Of a stretch of 37,945 nucleotides of DNA, positions 27,400 through 36,216 are shown one piece after another (within the stretch, counting starts at the first letter, position 1; every line of letters starts with the position of its first letter). The notes under the pieces were generated by a model. That model searched no databases, was not told where the DNA came from, and saw only the letters and a list, made by a program, of their open reading frames with translations. A program made the translations under genes and the position numbers. The stretch is from Clostridia bacterium (GTDB lineage Bacteria; Bacillota; Clostridia; Oscillospirales; CAG-272): NCBI GenBank assembly GCA_017398595.1, contig JAFQFR010000033.1, positions 1 through 37,945 on the forward strand, in the 5' to 3' direction.

Positions 27400-28056
27400 A
27401 TGAAAATCAAAGGCTTTATTTTTGATCTGGACGGCACGTTGGCGGACACGATCCCCGAACTGAACAAAGCCATGAATGTGACGCGCAGCCGCTTTGGCCT
27501 GGAACCGATCGGACGCGAGGATGTCAAGCGCGGCATCAACGACGGTCCTCGGAAATTTGTCGAGCGCACCTTTCCCGAGGGAACCGATGCAAAAACGATC
27601 GACGAAGCGACCAAGTGGTACATTAAAGACTACGAAGACTACTACATGCTGACCAAGACTGCATTTGACGGCATGAAAGAAACCATTGATGCAATTCGTG
27701 CGGCGGGCTGCCGTGTGGCGGTGCTGACCAACAAAGCGCATGTTGCGGCGACACTGCTTGTCAAACAGATCTTCGGCGACGGTGTGTTTGAACCCGTGTG
27801 GGGCGTAAAAGACAAGCCGCTCAAGCCCCAGCCCGACGCGGCGCTTGAGATCGCGGCGATGTTCGGCGCTCGCCCGGACGAGATGTGTTTTGTCGGCGAC
27901 TCGCACATCGACATGCAGACAGGCAGAAACGCAGGCATGCATCCGATCGGCGTCAGCTACGGCTATAAACCCGTCGAAGTTCTGCGTGAAAACGGCGCGG
28001 AATTCATCGCCGACAAACCCGAGAATATTCTCGAAATCGCAAAATCCATAAAATAA
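27400..28056 (+). CDS. HAD-family phosphatase, phosphoglycolate phosphatase-like
   Basis: A 218-residue cytosolic haloacid-dehalogenase hydrolase. Motif I is FDLDGTLADT (nucleophile Asp), motif II VAVLTNKAH, motif III around the Lys in KPQPDAAL, and motif IV FVGDSHIDMQTGRNAG. The helical cap between motifs I and II and the overall length fit the Gph/PgpB-like group that removes phosphate from phosphoglycolate or similar small metabolites; the substrate is not determined by sequence. It has its own promoter and is followed by the thiT unit's promoter; no terminator is evident between them. Confidence 0.87.
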   Translation: MKIKGFIFDLDGTLADTIPELNKAMNVTRSRFGLEPIGREDVKRGINDGPRKFVERTFPEGTDAKTIDEATKWYIKDYEDYYMLTKTAFDGMKETIDAIRAAGCRVAVLTNKAHVAATLLVKQIFGDGVFEPVWGVKDKPLKPQPDAALEIAAMFGARPDEMCFVGDSHIDMQTGRNAGMHPIGVSYGYKPVEVLRENGAEFIADKPENILEIAKSIK

Positions 28057-28059
28057 GTA

Positions 28060-28088
28060 TTGACAAAATTCGCCTTTTGTTTTATACT
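28060..28088 (+). promoter_or_regulatory. Sigma-A promoter of riboswitch-thiT
   Basis: TTGACA (28060-28065), 17 bases, TATACT (28083-28088). Transcription from about 28095 would begin just before the TPP aptamer. Confidence 0.85.
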
Positions 28089-28105
28089 CATCTCACCGAA
28101 CAGAA

Positions 28106-28196
28106 TATATGTCAGGGGTGCTGCCAAAAGCGGCTGAGACGGGCAAACGCCCGAACCCTTAACCTGATACGGATAATGCCGTCGTAGGGAGATATG
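28106..28196 (+). ncRNA. TPP riboswitch (THI element) aptamer
   Basis: The conserved blocks are all present: GGGGTGCTGCC, GCTGAGAC, AACCCTTAACCTGAT, GGATAATGCC and CGTAGGGAG. Flanking ATAT/ATAT bases can close P1. It binds thiamine pyrophosphate and represses the downstream thiamine transporter. The short P3 arm GGGCAAACGCCC is typical of bacterial forms. Confidence 0.96.
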
Positions 28197-28211
28197 AAAA
28201 TCACGATCTAT

Positions 28212-28249
28212 TTCCGCACAGGCATATCGTCTGTGCGGAATTTATTTTT
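28212..28249 (+). terminator. Riboswitch-controlled terminator before thiT
   Basis: TTCCGCACAG and CTGTGCGGAA form a perfect 10-bp stem with a nine-base loop, followed by TTTATTTTT. It lies between the TPP aptamer and the thiT SD, so the expression platform works by transcription termination when TPP is bound (inferred from layout). Confidence 0.88.
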
Positions 28250-28265
28250 CGGAGGTTTTTCGGTT

Positions 28266-29078
28266 ATGAAAAACACAAAAGTCAGAGCACTGGTCGAAAG
28301 TGCAATCATGATTGCAATTGCGACTGTTCTCAGCATGATCAAGATCATCGACCTGCCGTACGGCGGTTCGGTCACGATCGCATCAATGTTTCCTATTGTC
28401 ATCATTTCCTATCGTCACGGACTGAAATGGGGATGTGCAGCAGGTCTTGTATACGGTGTCGTGCAGCAGCTGCTCGGTCTCTCCACGCTGTCCTACTTCA
28501 CCAGCTGGCAGAGCATTATAGCCATCATTCTGCTGGACTATGTTGTTGCTTTCGCCGTAGCGGGTCTCGGCGGTGCATTCCGTAATTGCGTAAAGAGCCA
28601 GAGCACTTCCCTGGCACTCGGCTCGCTGCTGGTCTGCATTCTGCGCTACGCATGCCATGTGCTCTCGGGAGCAACCGTATGGGCGGGAGTTTCCATCCCC
28701 ACCAAGGCAGCTTTGGCATACTCGTTTGTATACAATGCTACCTACATGCTTCCCGAGGTCATTATCATGGTCATCGTGGCTGTATACATGGGCTCTGCAA
28801 TGAACTTTAACGCACAGCTTCCCGTACGTGTAGCAAAAAGCGAAAGCAATGCTGCCGGCAGTATTTTCACTGTACTGGCAGGTCTGCCGATCGCAGTCGC
28901 TCTGATTTGTGATGTAGCACTCGTATTCTCCAAGCTGCAAAACGGAGAAACCGGTGAATTCGCCATTAAGCAGATCGTCAACGTCAACTGGCTCGCCGTT
29001 GCTATCGTAACTGCTGTTGCTCTCGTGGTTGCAGCCGCACTGTTCATGGTTGGCAAATCCCAAAAGCAAGACGCTTGA
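28266..29078 (+). CDS. thiT: Energy-coupled thiamine transporter substrate-binding protein
   Basis: ThiT is the S-component that binds thiamine and works with the ECF module (EcfA-A'-T) encoded elsewhere. The 270-residue membrane protein has six or more hydrophobic segments. It shows the family features ALVESAIMIAIATVLSMIKI, LPYGGSVTIASMFPIVIISY, RHGLKWGCAAGLVYGVVQQL and, near the C-terminal core, KAALAYSFVYNATYMLPE. A C-terminal pair of segments (residues about 200-265) makes it longer than the usual 180-200. The ATG follows GGAGG ten bases upstream. The upstream TPP riboswitch independently supports a thiamine role. Confidence 0.93.
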   Translation: MKNTKVRALVESAIMIAIATVLSMIKIIDLPYGGSVTIASMFPIVIISYRHGLKWGCAAGLVYGVVQQLLGLSTLSYFTSWQSIIAIILLDYVVAFAVAGLGGAFRNCVKSQSTSLALGSLLVCILRYACHVLSGATVWAGVSIPTKAALAYSFVYNATYMLPEVIIMVIVAVYMGSAMNFNAQLPVRVAKSESNAAGSIFTVLAGLPIAVALICDVALVFSKLQNGETGEFAIKQIVNVNWLAVAIVTAVALVVAAALFMVGKSQKQDA

Positions 29079-29103
29079 CAAATGCATAAAAAAGGTCTAT
29101 AAT
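29075..29103 (+). promoter_or_regulatory. Consensus promoter of rnpB, overlapping the thiT stop
   Basis: TTGACA (29075-29080), exactly 17 bases, TATAAT (29098-29103): a perfect sigma-A consensus. The -35 contains the thiT stop TGA. The predicted start, seven bases after the -10, coincides with the first base of RNase P RNA helix P1. Confidence 0.92.
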
Positions 29104-29109
29104 AACACC

Positions 29110-29476
29110 GCAACCGAGTGTGCGATCGCGCGATATGTCGCCGAAAGGTATTATCGCGAGGAAAGTCCGAGCTTCATAGGGCAGGATAACGGATAACGTC
29201 CGCCGAGGGTGACCTCAGGGAAAGTGCAACAGAAATAGACCGCCGCGTTCTGCGGTAAGGATGGAAAGGCGAGGTAAGAGCTCACCGGCACGACAGGCGA
29301 CTGTGTGCAAATGTAAACCCTATCCGAAGCAACACCGTATGGGAAGCGTTTGCCCGACATATCTTCCCGGGTGGCAGCGGTATTTTATATACCCAAGCCG
29401 TTTGGTAACAAGCGGCGAAGATAGATGATCGCAAGGCGATTTTCGTCTACAGAACTCGGCTTACAGCTCGTGTTGC
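29110..29476 (+). ncRNA. rnpB: RNase P RNA
   Basis: This is the catalytic RNA that matures tRNA 5' ends. The conserved regions are readable: GAGGAAAGTCCGAGC (CR I), AGGGTGACCTCAGGGAAA, CAGAAATAGACCGCC (CR II region), GGTAAGAGCTCACCGG (CR III), AAACCCTATCCGAAGCAA (CR IV) and ATAGATGATCGC then ACAGAACTCGGCTTA (CR V). Helix P1 is formed by GCAACCGAG (29110-29118) with CTCG-T-GTTGC (29467-29476). GGTAAGAGCTCACCGG and the general layout fit the ancestral A-type rather than the Bacillus B-type (moderate certainty). Ends are taken from P1. Confidence 0.96.
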
Positions 29477-29477
29477 A

Positions 29478-29510
29478 GACCGACGGTTTTACCGTCGGTC
29501 TTTTATTTTT
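29478..29510 (+). terminator. Terminator of rnpB
   Basis: GACCGACGGT and ACCGTCGGTC, a perfect 10-bp stem with a TTT loop, followed by TTTTATTTTT. Confidence 0.95.
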
Positions 29511-29529
29511 GTTTTTTTGGTGATACTTA

Positions 29530-29558
29530 TTGCTTTTATCTATAGAAAATAATATAAT
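29530..29558 (+). promoter_or_regulatory. Promoter of the murD-trkH operon
   Basis: TTGCTT (29530-29535), 17 bases, TATAAT (29553-29558). Transcription from about 29565 gives a leader of 30 bases. It would drive a seven-gene run with gaps of 22 bases or fewer. Confidence 0.7.
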
Positions 29559-29594
29559 AGATTATGTATTGTTATTTGTAAATGAGGCGATGTT

Positions 29595-30965
29595 TTGCAT
29601 ACCGATTTTTCCGGTAAAAAATGTACAGTCATCGGACTGGGAATTTCCAACCTTCCGCTGATCGACTTTTTGCTTGCGCACGGAGCGATCGTTTCCGCGC
29701 GTGACCAAAAGGATATAGATAAAGACGATCCCAAAATGCAAGTTTTTCTCGCGCGCGGCGTGCGGTTCCAATGCGGCGCGGACTACCTCAAAGACATGGA
29801 CGGAGACTTTGTCTTCCGTTCGCCCGGTATCCGTCCCGATGTGCCCGAGATCGCAGCAGCCGTACAAAACGGCGCGGTGCTCACCTCGGAGATGGAGCTG
29901 TTTTTTGAACTCTGCCCTGCCAAGATCTTTGCAGTGACGGGTTCGGACGGTAAGACCACGACCACCACGCTCACCTACAAGCTGCTCGAAGCCGCGGCAA
30001 AGCGTGCGGGTGACGGCAGACGCGTGTACGTCGGCGGCAACATCGGTGCGCCGCTGCTCCCGCTGGTCGAGCAGATGACCGAGCGCGACTATGCCGTTGT
30101 GGAGCTTTCCAGCTTTCAGCTGATGACCATGCAGCGGTCTGCCTACGCGGCGGCGATGACCAACATCACGCCGAACCACCTCAACTGGCATACCGACATG
30201 GAGGAATACACCGTATCCAAATACAATGTATACCGCCACGGCGCAAAGCGTGTGGTGCTGAATGCCGACAATGATCTGACGGCGGCACGCATCGGCACGA
30301 CAGGCGCTGAGGAGATCGTCTTTTCGCTGACGAGATCCGCAGAAGACCTGCACGGCACTTCGAAAATTTACGAACAGGACGGTTATATCTGCGTAAACGG
30401 TGAAAAAGTACTGCGCGTTGCCGACATCAAAATTCCCGGTCGCTTCAACGTGGCAAACTACATGTGCGCGATCGGCATGACGCTCGGCTTTGTCGAGCGC
30501 GAGGATATTGAAGAACTCGCCAAGACCTTCGGCGGCGTGGAACACCGCAACGAGTTTGTGCGCGAGGTCGGCGGCGTGAAATACTACAACTCCTCGATCG
30601 ACTCCTCCCCCTCCCGCACGATGGCGGCACTCTCCTCCTACCCCGTAAAGCCGATCCTGATCTGCGGCGGCAGAGACAAGCATGTGCCGTTTGACGGGCT
30701 TGCAAGCGAGATTCTGAGCCGCGCAAAGGCACTTGTGCTGACGGGCGAAGCCAAAGAGCAGATCTTCGACGCGATGCAAAAAGCCGGATGTGCCGACTTT
30801 CCTATTGTTATCCGCGAGGACTTCACGGATGCGATCTGCGCGGCACGCGATCTGGCACAAAGCGGTGATGTTGTGCTTCTCTCCCCTGCGTGTACCTCGT
30901 TTGACGCGTTCAAAAACTTTGAGGAACGCGGCAGAAAATTCAAGGACATTGTAAATCAATTTTAA
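29595..30965 (+). CDS. murD: UDP-N-acetylmuramoyl-L-alanine--D-glutamate ligase
   Basis: MurD adds D-Glu to UDP-MurNAc-L-Ala in cytoplasmic peptidoglycan synthesis. The 456-residue product has an N-terminal Rossmann domain (CTVIGLGISNLPL), ATP-binding GSDGKTTTT (116-123), NIGAPL, VVELSSFQLM, NITPNHLNWH, and in the C-terminal domain YNSSIDSSPSRTMAAL and ILICGGRDK. The start is TTG at 29595, preceded by GAGGCG; nearby ATGs at 29582 and 29590 are out of frame. The usual dcw cluster neighbours (mraY, ftsW, murG) are absent: murD heads a mixed operon here. Confidence 0.96.
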   Translation: MHTDFSGKKCTVIGLGISNLPLIDFLLAHGAIVSARDQKDIDKDDPKMQVFLARGVRFQCGADYLKDMDGDFVFRSPGIRPDVPEIAAAVQNGAVLTSEMELFFELCPAKIFAVTGSDGKTTTTTLTYKLLEAAAKRAGDGRRVYVGGNIGAPLLPLVEQMTERDYAVVELSSFQLMTMQRSAYAAAMTNITPNHLNWHTDMEEYTVSKYNVYRHGAKRVVLNADNDLTAARIGTTGAEEIVFSLTRSAEDLHGTSKIYEQDGYICVNGEKVLRVADIKIPGRFNVANYMCAIGMTLGFVEREDIEELAKTFGGVEHRNEFVREVGGVKYYNSSIDSSPSRTMAALSSYPVKPILICGGRDKHVPFDGLASEILSRAKALVLTGEAKEQIFDAMQKAGCADFPIVIREDFTDAICAARDLAQSGDVVLLSPACTSFDAFKNFEERGRKFKDIVNQF

Positions 30966-30987
30966 TCTATTTTAGAAAGGCTTACAC

Positions 30988-32232
30988 ATGAACGAACAGC
31001 TCTCGCTTCTGACCAAAGAAGCGGAAAAAGAACTCGCAGACATATATGCAGGACTCGACGCGGTGTCTATGCAGAACACCGAAAAGATCATGGACGCGTT
31101 TCGGCGCAACCGCGTCAGTGAGGCGATCTTCGCCCCCACAAGCGGATACGGCTACGACGACCGCGGCAGAGACACCCTCGACAAGATCTATGCCGAGGTG
31201 ATGGGCGCGGAAGCGGCGTTTGTACGCCACAGCATTGCCAGCGGCACGCACGCGCTCGCCATCGGACTCTACGCCCTGCTCCGCCCCGGCGACATTCTCT
31301 ACTCTGTCGCCGACAAGCCCTACGACACGCTCGACGAGGTCATCGGCAACGTCGGCGAAGCGGGACGCGGCTCGCTCAAGGACTTCGGCGTTTCCTATAT
31401 GCAGTCCGACTTCAAGGACGGCAAGCTGAACCTCGCCGAGATCCGCGAAACGCTGCTTACGCACAAGAACATCAAAGTCGTATTTATTCAGCGTTCCAAA
31501 GGCTACCTGAGCCGCCCCACACTGACGATCGACGAGATCGGCAAAGTGGCAAAGCTGGTGCATGAGGTCTCCGATGCGTATGTCGTTGTAGACAACTGCT
31601 ACGGCGAGTTTGTCGAGGATCGCGAACCGACCGAGGTCGGCGCGGACATGATCATCGGCTCGCTGATCAAAAATCCGGGCGGCGGACTCGCGGAATCGGG
31701 CGGATACATCGCAGGCACGAAGAAAGCCGTGGAGCTTGCCGGCTACCGCTTCACCGCGGTGGGCGTGGGTCTGGAGATCGGCGCGAGCCTCGGACAGACC
31801 AAAAATATGTATCGTGGTCTGTTCTATGCCCCGCATACGGTGGCGCAGGCGATGAAAACCGCACACTTTGCAGCCTACATTTTTGAAAAGCTCGGCTTTG
31901 ACTGCTCTCCCCGTTACAATGAGCGCCGCAGCGATATTATCCAAACGATCCGTTTCGGCGCACCCGAAAAGCTGATCGCCTTTTGCAAGGGCATTCAGGC
32001 AGGTTCGCCCGTGGACGCGTTCGTTTCCCCTGAGCCGTGGGACATGCCCGGCTACACTGATCCCGTCATCATGGCGGCAGGCGCCTTTGTCGGCGGCTCG
32101 TCGATCGAGCTTTCGGCTGACGGTCCCATTCGTCCGCCCTATACCGCATATCTGCAGGGCGGTCTCACCTACGAAAGCGGCAAGATCGGCATTCTCTCTG
32201 CCGCAGAAATGCTGCTGAATTCTCAAAAGTGA
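30988..32232 (+). CDS. PLP enzyme of the methionine gamma-lyase/YnbB family
   Basis: A 414-residue PLP-dependent enzyme of the group annotated as 'methionine gamma-lyase family' or 'aluminium resistance protein' (Bacillus YnbB). The likely Schiff-base Lys228 lies in GSLIKNPGGGLAESGGYIAG. Also seen are FAPTSGYGYDDRGRDTLDKI, HSIASGTHALAIGLYALLRP, VFIQRSKGY and VVDNCYGEFVE. It belongs to fold type I. The true reaction of this family is not settled and no sulfur substrate is claimed. The SD is GAAAGG; it is 22 bases from murD and 14 from the lipoprotein gene. Confidence 0.9.
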   Translation: MNEQLSLLTKEAEKELADIYAGLDAVSMQNTEKIMDAFRRNRVSEAIFAPTSGYGYDDRGRDTLDKIYAEVMGAEAAFVRHSIASGTHALAIGLYALLRPGDILYSVADKPYDTLDEVIGNVGEAGRGSLKDFGVSYMQSDFKDGKLNLAEIRETLLTHKNIKVVFIQRSKGYLSRPTLTIDEIGKVAKLVHEVSDAYVVVDNCYGEFVEDREPTEVGADMIIGSLIKNPGGGLAESGGYIAGTKKAVELAGYRFTAVGVGLEIGASLGQTKNMYRGLFYAPHTVAQAMKTAHFAAYIFEKLGFDCSPRYNERRSDIIQTIRFGAPEKLIAFCKGIQAGSPVDAFVSPEPWDMPGYTDPVIMAAGAFVGGSSIELSADGPIRPPYTAYLQGGLTYESGKIGILSAAEMLLNSQK

Positions 32233-32246
32233 AAGGAATTTTAAAA

Positions 32247-32780
32247 ATGAAAAAAATCATTGCGCTTTGCCTGTGTCTTCTCACCGTTTGCTTCTCTTTT
32301 GCAGCCTGCAACGGTTCGAGCAACATTAACGTACCGATGGGCTTTCAGCTCGCATCCGATCCCGAGATCGTAGACTATCTTTTGTTCGTTCCCGAAAAGT
32401 GGACGGTCGATATGAGCACCGGCACCACCTATGCCTACTACTCTACATATGATCCCACCAGCATTTCGGCATCCCTCATGCCGCTGGAGAGCGTGGAGGG
32501 CGGCATCGACGCTTATTTTGAAAGCTACACCAAGCAGTTCACCGACGTGTTCGGCGAACCCGAGAACATAGAGACCGCGAACCTGCTGCTCGACGGCAAG
32601 GAAGCAAAGCAGTATGTGTATTCCACGACCTTCGGCGATGTGGAATACAAGTTCTGGCAGGTCGTCTGCATCCATCAGCAGCGCGTGTATACGATCACCT
32701 TCTCCTCTACCGCAGAAAACTATGAGAGCCATGTCACAGACATGGAAGCCGCGCTTGAACACTTCGCTTTTGTAGAATGA
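32247..32780 (+). CDS. Putative lipoprotein, PsbP/DcrB-like
   Basis: A 177-residue exported protein. It has a Lys-rich start (MKKIIALCLCLLTVCFSFAACNGS) with a lipobox-like FAAC, so Cys is likely lipidated. The mature part is beta-rich: FQLASDPEIVDYLLFVPEKW, YYSTYDPTSISASLMPLE, QYVYSTTFGDVEYKFWQVVC and VYTITFSS, with a pattern similar to PsbP/DcrB-like lipoproteins of Bacillota (tentative). The ATG at 32247 has AAAGGA nine bases upstream; the one at 32229 lacks an SD. Its stop overlaps the next start by four bases (ATGA). Role unknown. Confidence 0.82.
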   Translation: MKKIIALCLCLLTVCFSFAACNGSSNINVPMGFQLASDPEIVDYLLFVPEKWTVDMSTGTTYAYYSTYDPTSISASLMPLESVEGGIDAYFESYTKQFTDVFGEPENIETANLLLDGKEAKQYVYSTTFGDVEYKFWQVVCIHQQRVYTITFSSTAENYESHVTDMEAALEHFAFVE

Positions 32781-33952
32781 GTAACGAAATCTATTTAGAC
32801 AACAGTGCCACCACTGCGCTCTGTGACGAAGCGAAAGCCGCCATGTCCGCCGTGATGCACGACGTATACGGCAATCCGTCCTCGCTGCACTCGGTAGGAC
32901 TTGCTGCGGAGAAAATCGTAAGCGAAGCGCGCAGCGAAGTACTTGCTTCGCTCGGCGTGCGCGGTGACGCGCGGCAGCTGATCTTTTGCGGCAGCGGCAG
33001 CGAGGCAAACAACCTCGCGCTGATCGGCACATACACAGCCAAAAAGCACCGTGCAGGTGCGCGCGTGATCATCACCGCGGGTGAGCATTCCTCTATCGAA
33101 GCATCTGCTGCCTATCTCGAAACGCTCGGCGCGGATGTTGTACGTCTCTCCACAAAAAGCGGCGAGATCGACATGGACGAGCTCCGTGCCGCGCTCACAC
33201 CCGAAACGGTACTGCTTTCCACGATGCTTGTCAACAACGAGACCGGAGCACTCTACCCTGTCGGCGAAATGTTTAAGACGGCAAAGGCGCTCTGCCCCGA
33301 TATTCTCTGCCACTGCGACGCGGTGCAGGGGTACACCAAGGTGAAGTTCACTCCGAAAAGCATCGGTGCGGATCTTGTTTCGGTCAGCGCCCATAAGATC
33401 CACGGTCCCAAAGGCGTTGCCGCGCTGTATGTTTCTCCCGAAGTGTTGAAACGCCGCGCACTTGTTCCCGTGATCCACGGCGGTCAGCAGGAAAACGGAC
33501 TGCGTGCAGGCACCGAGAACACCATCGGCATTGCAGGCTTCGGTGCGGCGGCAAAGGTCGCCATGCAGCACCAGGGCGAGATCACGGCACAGCTTGCAAA
33601 TGTGTCGGGGCATCTTTTGAACCGCCTTGCGACCGATCCGAGCCTTGCTGAGATCCGCGTGAATCGTCCAAAATCCGCAGTATGGCATATCATCAACATC
33701 ACGCTCCCGAACATCAAGAGCGAAACGATGCTGCATTTCCTCTCGGGCAAAGGCATCTTTGTTTCGAGCGGTTCGGCTTGCTCCTCGCATGCAAAGTCGG
33801 TCAGCCGCGCGCTCTCCGCATTCGGTATCTCCGATAAAGAAGCGGACTGCTCACTGCGCATCAGTCTTTCCCGCTACAACACAATCGAAGACGCGGACAA
33901 ACTCTGTGATGCACTCGCAGAGGGCATTTCCGCGCTGATAAGGATCAAATAA
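32777..33952 (+). CDS. Cysteine desulfurase (NifS/IscS family)
   Basis: It takes sulfur from cysteine as an enzyme persulfide for Fe-S clusters or tRNA thiolation. The 391-residue PLP enzyme has YLDNSATTAL, GSGSEANNLAL, GEHSSIEAS, VNNETGALYPV, CDAVQGYTKV, the PLP Lys207 in VSAHKIHGPKG, HGGQQENGLRAGTENT, and active-site Cys335 in SSGSACSSHAKSVS. The Cys loop length fits the IscS/NifS (group I) type. No iscU, iscR or thiI is adjacent: the gene sits between a lipoprotein and a methyltransferase. It could serve the ttcA-like thiolase (inference). Confidence 0.93.
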   Translation: MSNEIYLDNSATTALCDEAKAAMSAVMHDVYGNPSSLHSVGLAAEKIVSEARSEVLASLGVRGDARQLIFCGSGSEANNLALIGTYTAKKHRAGARVIITAGEHSSIEASAAYLETLGADVVRLSTKSGEIDMDELRAALTPETVLLSTMLVNNETGALYPVGEMFKTAKALCPDILCHCDAVQGYTKVKFTPKSIGADLVSVSAHKIHGPKGVAALYVSPEVLKRRALVPVIHGGQQENGLRAGTENTIGIAGFGAAAKVAMQHQGEITAQLANVSGHLLNRLATDPSLAEIRVNRPKSAVWHIINITLPNIKSETMLHFLSGKGIFVSSGSACSSHAKSVSRALSAFGISDKEADCSLRISLSRYNTIEDADKLCDALAEGISALIRIK

Positions 33953-33953
33953 T

Positions 33954-34799
33954 ATGCGTACCAGTACAAAAATACTCCTCGGACTCAACAAATGCTTCAA
34001 GGCACCCGTGCATCCGCTCAACCTGCAAAATGACGGTGTGATGTCCTACGCCATGTGGCAATACACCAAGGGCGCGGAAACCATCAAGTTCTACTTGGAT
34101 TTTTGCACCGAAGAAGATATGTTCAAAGGCAAGACCATCGTAGACATCGGCTGCGGTGCGGGCGGAAAATCGCTGTATTACGCCTCCCGCGGCGCAAAAG
34201 AAGTCATCGGTGTGGAGATCCTCGAAAAATACCGCGACGAAGCCGAGAGCCTTGCCGCTGAGCTTTCGCTTTCGGACAAGTTCCGCTTTGTCTGCGCCGA
34301 TGCGGCAGCTCTGCCCTTTGCGGACGGAAGCATCGACACCATTATCATGAACGATGCGATGGAGCATGTCGCCAATCCCGAGGCTGTCATTGACGAATGC
34401 CTGCGCGTACTCAAGACGGGCGGCAGACTCTTTGTCAACTTCCCACCGATCAACCATCCCTTCGGCGCGCATCTGAGCGACCTCATCTACATCCCGTGGG
34501 TACACCTGTTCTTCTCCGAAGCAACACTGGTAGAGGGCTACAAAGAACTCGCCAAAGAGGTTCCCGACGGCGAAGATCGCATTGCCTTCCGTATCTCGGA
34601 GCGCGAGGACGGCAGCGAGTATTTTTCCTATATCAATCACATGTCCATTAAGCGCTTCAACCGCATTTTGAAAGACAAAGGCATCATCCCCGCGTATCTG
34701 CGCCACATCCCGCTGCGCGGCTTTTTGAAGCCGCTCGCGAAACTCCCCGTGTTCAAAGAAATGTTTGTAAAAATGGTCGTTTGTGTGTTTGAGAAATAA
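33954..34799 (+). CDS. Class I SAM-dependent methyltransferase
   Basis: A 281-residue cytosolic protein. Motif I VDIGCGAGGKSLYYASRGAK, motif II acidic end VIGVEILEKY, DAAALPFADGSID (post-II/III) and IIMNDAMEHVANPEAVIDEC (motif IV) place it in the Methyltransf_11/UbiE-like class. The C-terminal 90 residues (HPFGAHLSDLIYIPWVHLFF) may contact a membrane or lipid substrate but nothing identifies it. It begins one base after the nifS-like stop and ends ten bases before trkA. The substrate is unknown. Confidence 0.88.
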   Translation: MRTSTKILLGLNKCFKAPVHPLNLQNDGVMSYAMWQYTKGAETIKFYLDFCTEEDMFKGKTIVDIGCGAGGKSLYYASRGAKEVIGVEILEKYRDEAESLAAELSLSDKFRFVCADAAALPFADGSIDTIIMNDAMEHVANPEAVIDECLRVLKTGGRLFVNFPPINHPFGAHLSDLIYIPWVHLFFSEATLVEGYKELAKEVPDGEDRIAFRISEREDGSEYFSYINHMSIKRFNRILKDKGIIPAYLRHIPLRGFLKPLAKLPVFKEMFVKMVVCVFEK

Positions 34800-34809
34800 G
34801 GAGAATTTC

Positions 34810-36204
34810 ATGTCCATTTTAGATCAGTTCAAAAAATCCGACAAGCAGCCGCTGAATGTCATCATCGTCGGCTGCGGCAATGTCGGTGTCATCCTCGCCG
34901 AGCGTCTCAGCCGTGAGGAACACCATGTTACGGTCATTGATAAAAACGCCGACACGGTCAAAACCGTCAGCGAAACCTATGATGTGTTGGGCGTCGTCGG
35001 CAACGGCTCCAGCTACCATATTTTGATGGAAGCGGGCATTGAGCACGCCGACCTGCTGATTGCCGTCACCGCCAGCGACGAGCTGAATCTGCTCTGCTGC
35101 ACTGTGGCGAAGAAAGTCAGCAACTGCGCGACGATCGCGCGTGTCCGCACCCCCGATTACACAGATGAGCTTCCCTATCTGCGTTCCAAGCTCGGTATCT
35201 CCATGATCATCAACCCCGAGTTGGAAGCCGCGCAGGAGATCGCGCGGCTTTTGCGTCTGCCCGGTGCCATCAGCATCAACTCCTTTGCCAAAGGGCATGC
35301 CGAGATGGTCAAGTTTAAGCTGTCCGAGGACAGTCCGCTGTGCGGCAAAGCACTCATGCAATTGCAGGAGACCTTTTCGGTCGGTCTGCTGGTCTGCGGC
35401 GTAGAACGCGACGGTGAGCTGACCATCCCGAACGGCGCTTTCATCCTTGAGGGTGGCGACATCGTTTCCTTTATCGCTACCGCACGGAATACGCAGAAAT
35501 TCTTCAAAAAGATCTCTGTGGAAACGCGCAAAGTCTCCACTGCCATGCTTGTCGGCGGCGGCAAGATCTCCTATTATCTTGCAAAGCGTCTGCTCGACGC
35601 GGGCATTGAAGTCAAGATCATCGAAAAAAGCGCGGAGCGCTGTTCCGAGCTTGCCGAAGAACTCAGCGATGCACAGATCTTCTGCGGCGACGGCACCAAT
35701 GAAAAAACATTGCTTGAAGCGGGACTCGGACAAACCGGATCCTTTATCCCGCTGACCAACATCGACGAGGAAAACATCCTGCTCACGCTCTACGCAAAGA
35801 AAACAACATCGGCAAAGGTCATCACCAAGATCGACCGCATGAACTTTCACGATGTGATCCTCGGATTGGATATGGACAGCGTCGTGTACCCGCGTTATAT
35901 CACCACCGAATCCATCATCGCCTATGCGCGCGCACGGCAGAATTCGCTCGGTAGTAATATCGAAACGCTCTATCACGTCTTTGACGACCGTGCCGAGGCG
36001 ATCGAATTCCGCGTAGGCGCTTGCAAGGTCACGGACACGCCGCTCATGCGTCTCCCGCTCAAAAAAGATCTGCTGATCGCCTGCATCAATCGCGGCGGCA
36101 AGATCATCATCCCCAGCGGTCACGACTGCATCATGGAGGGCGACACGGTCATTATCGTGACCAAGCATACCGGCTTCCACGACATTGACGACATTCTTGC
36201 GTGA
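34810..36204 (+). CDS. trkA: Trk potassium uptake regulatory protein TrkA
   Basis: TrkA is the peripheral NAD/ATP-binding RCK regulator that gates the TrkH channel. The 464-residue protein has two RCK_N Rossmann halves: NVIIVGCGNVGVILAERLS with GNGSS and AVTASDELNLLCC, and later AMLVGGGKISYYLAKRLLDA with FCGDGTN, each followed by a TrkA_C domain (about residues 135-220 and 375-460). The second half has GGGKIS instead of a full GxGxxG. The start was chosen at 34810 from AAGGAG six bases upstream, dropping nine codons. trkH follows after 12 bases. Confidence 0.96.
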   Translation: MSILDQFKKSDKQPLNVIIVGCGNVGVILAERLSREEHHVTVIDKNADTVKTVSETYDVLGVVGNGSSYHILMEAGIEHADLLIAVTASDELNLLCCTVAKKVSNCATIARVRTPDYTDELPYLRSKLGISMIINPELEAAQEIARLLRLPGAISINSFAKGHAEMVKFKLSEDSPLCGKALMQLQETFSVGLLVCGVERDGELTIPNGAFILEGGDIVSFIATARNTQKFFKKISVETRKVSTAMLVGGGKISYYLAKRLLDAGIEVKIIEKSAERCSELAEELSDAQIFCGDGTNEKTLLEAGLGQTGSFIPLTNIDEENILLTLYAKKTTSAKVITKIDRMNFHDVILGLDMDSVVYPRYITTESIIAYARARQNSLGSNIETLYHVFDDRAEAIEFRVGACKVTDTPLMRLPLKKDLLIACINRGGKIIIPSGHDCIMEGDTVIIVTKHTGFHDIDDILA

Positions 36205-36216
36205 GGAGCGTGAAAC

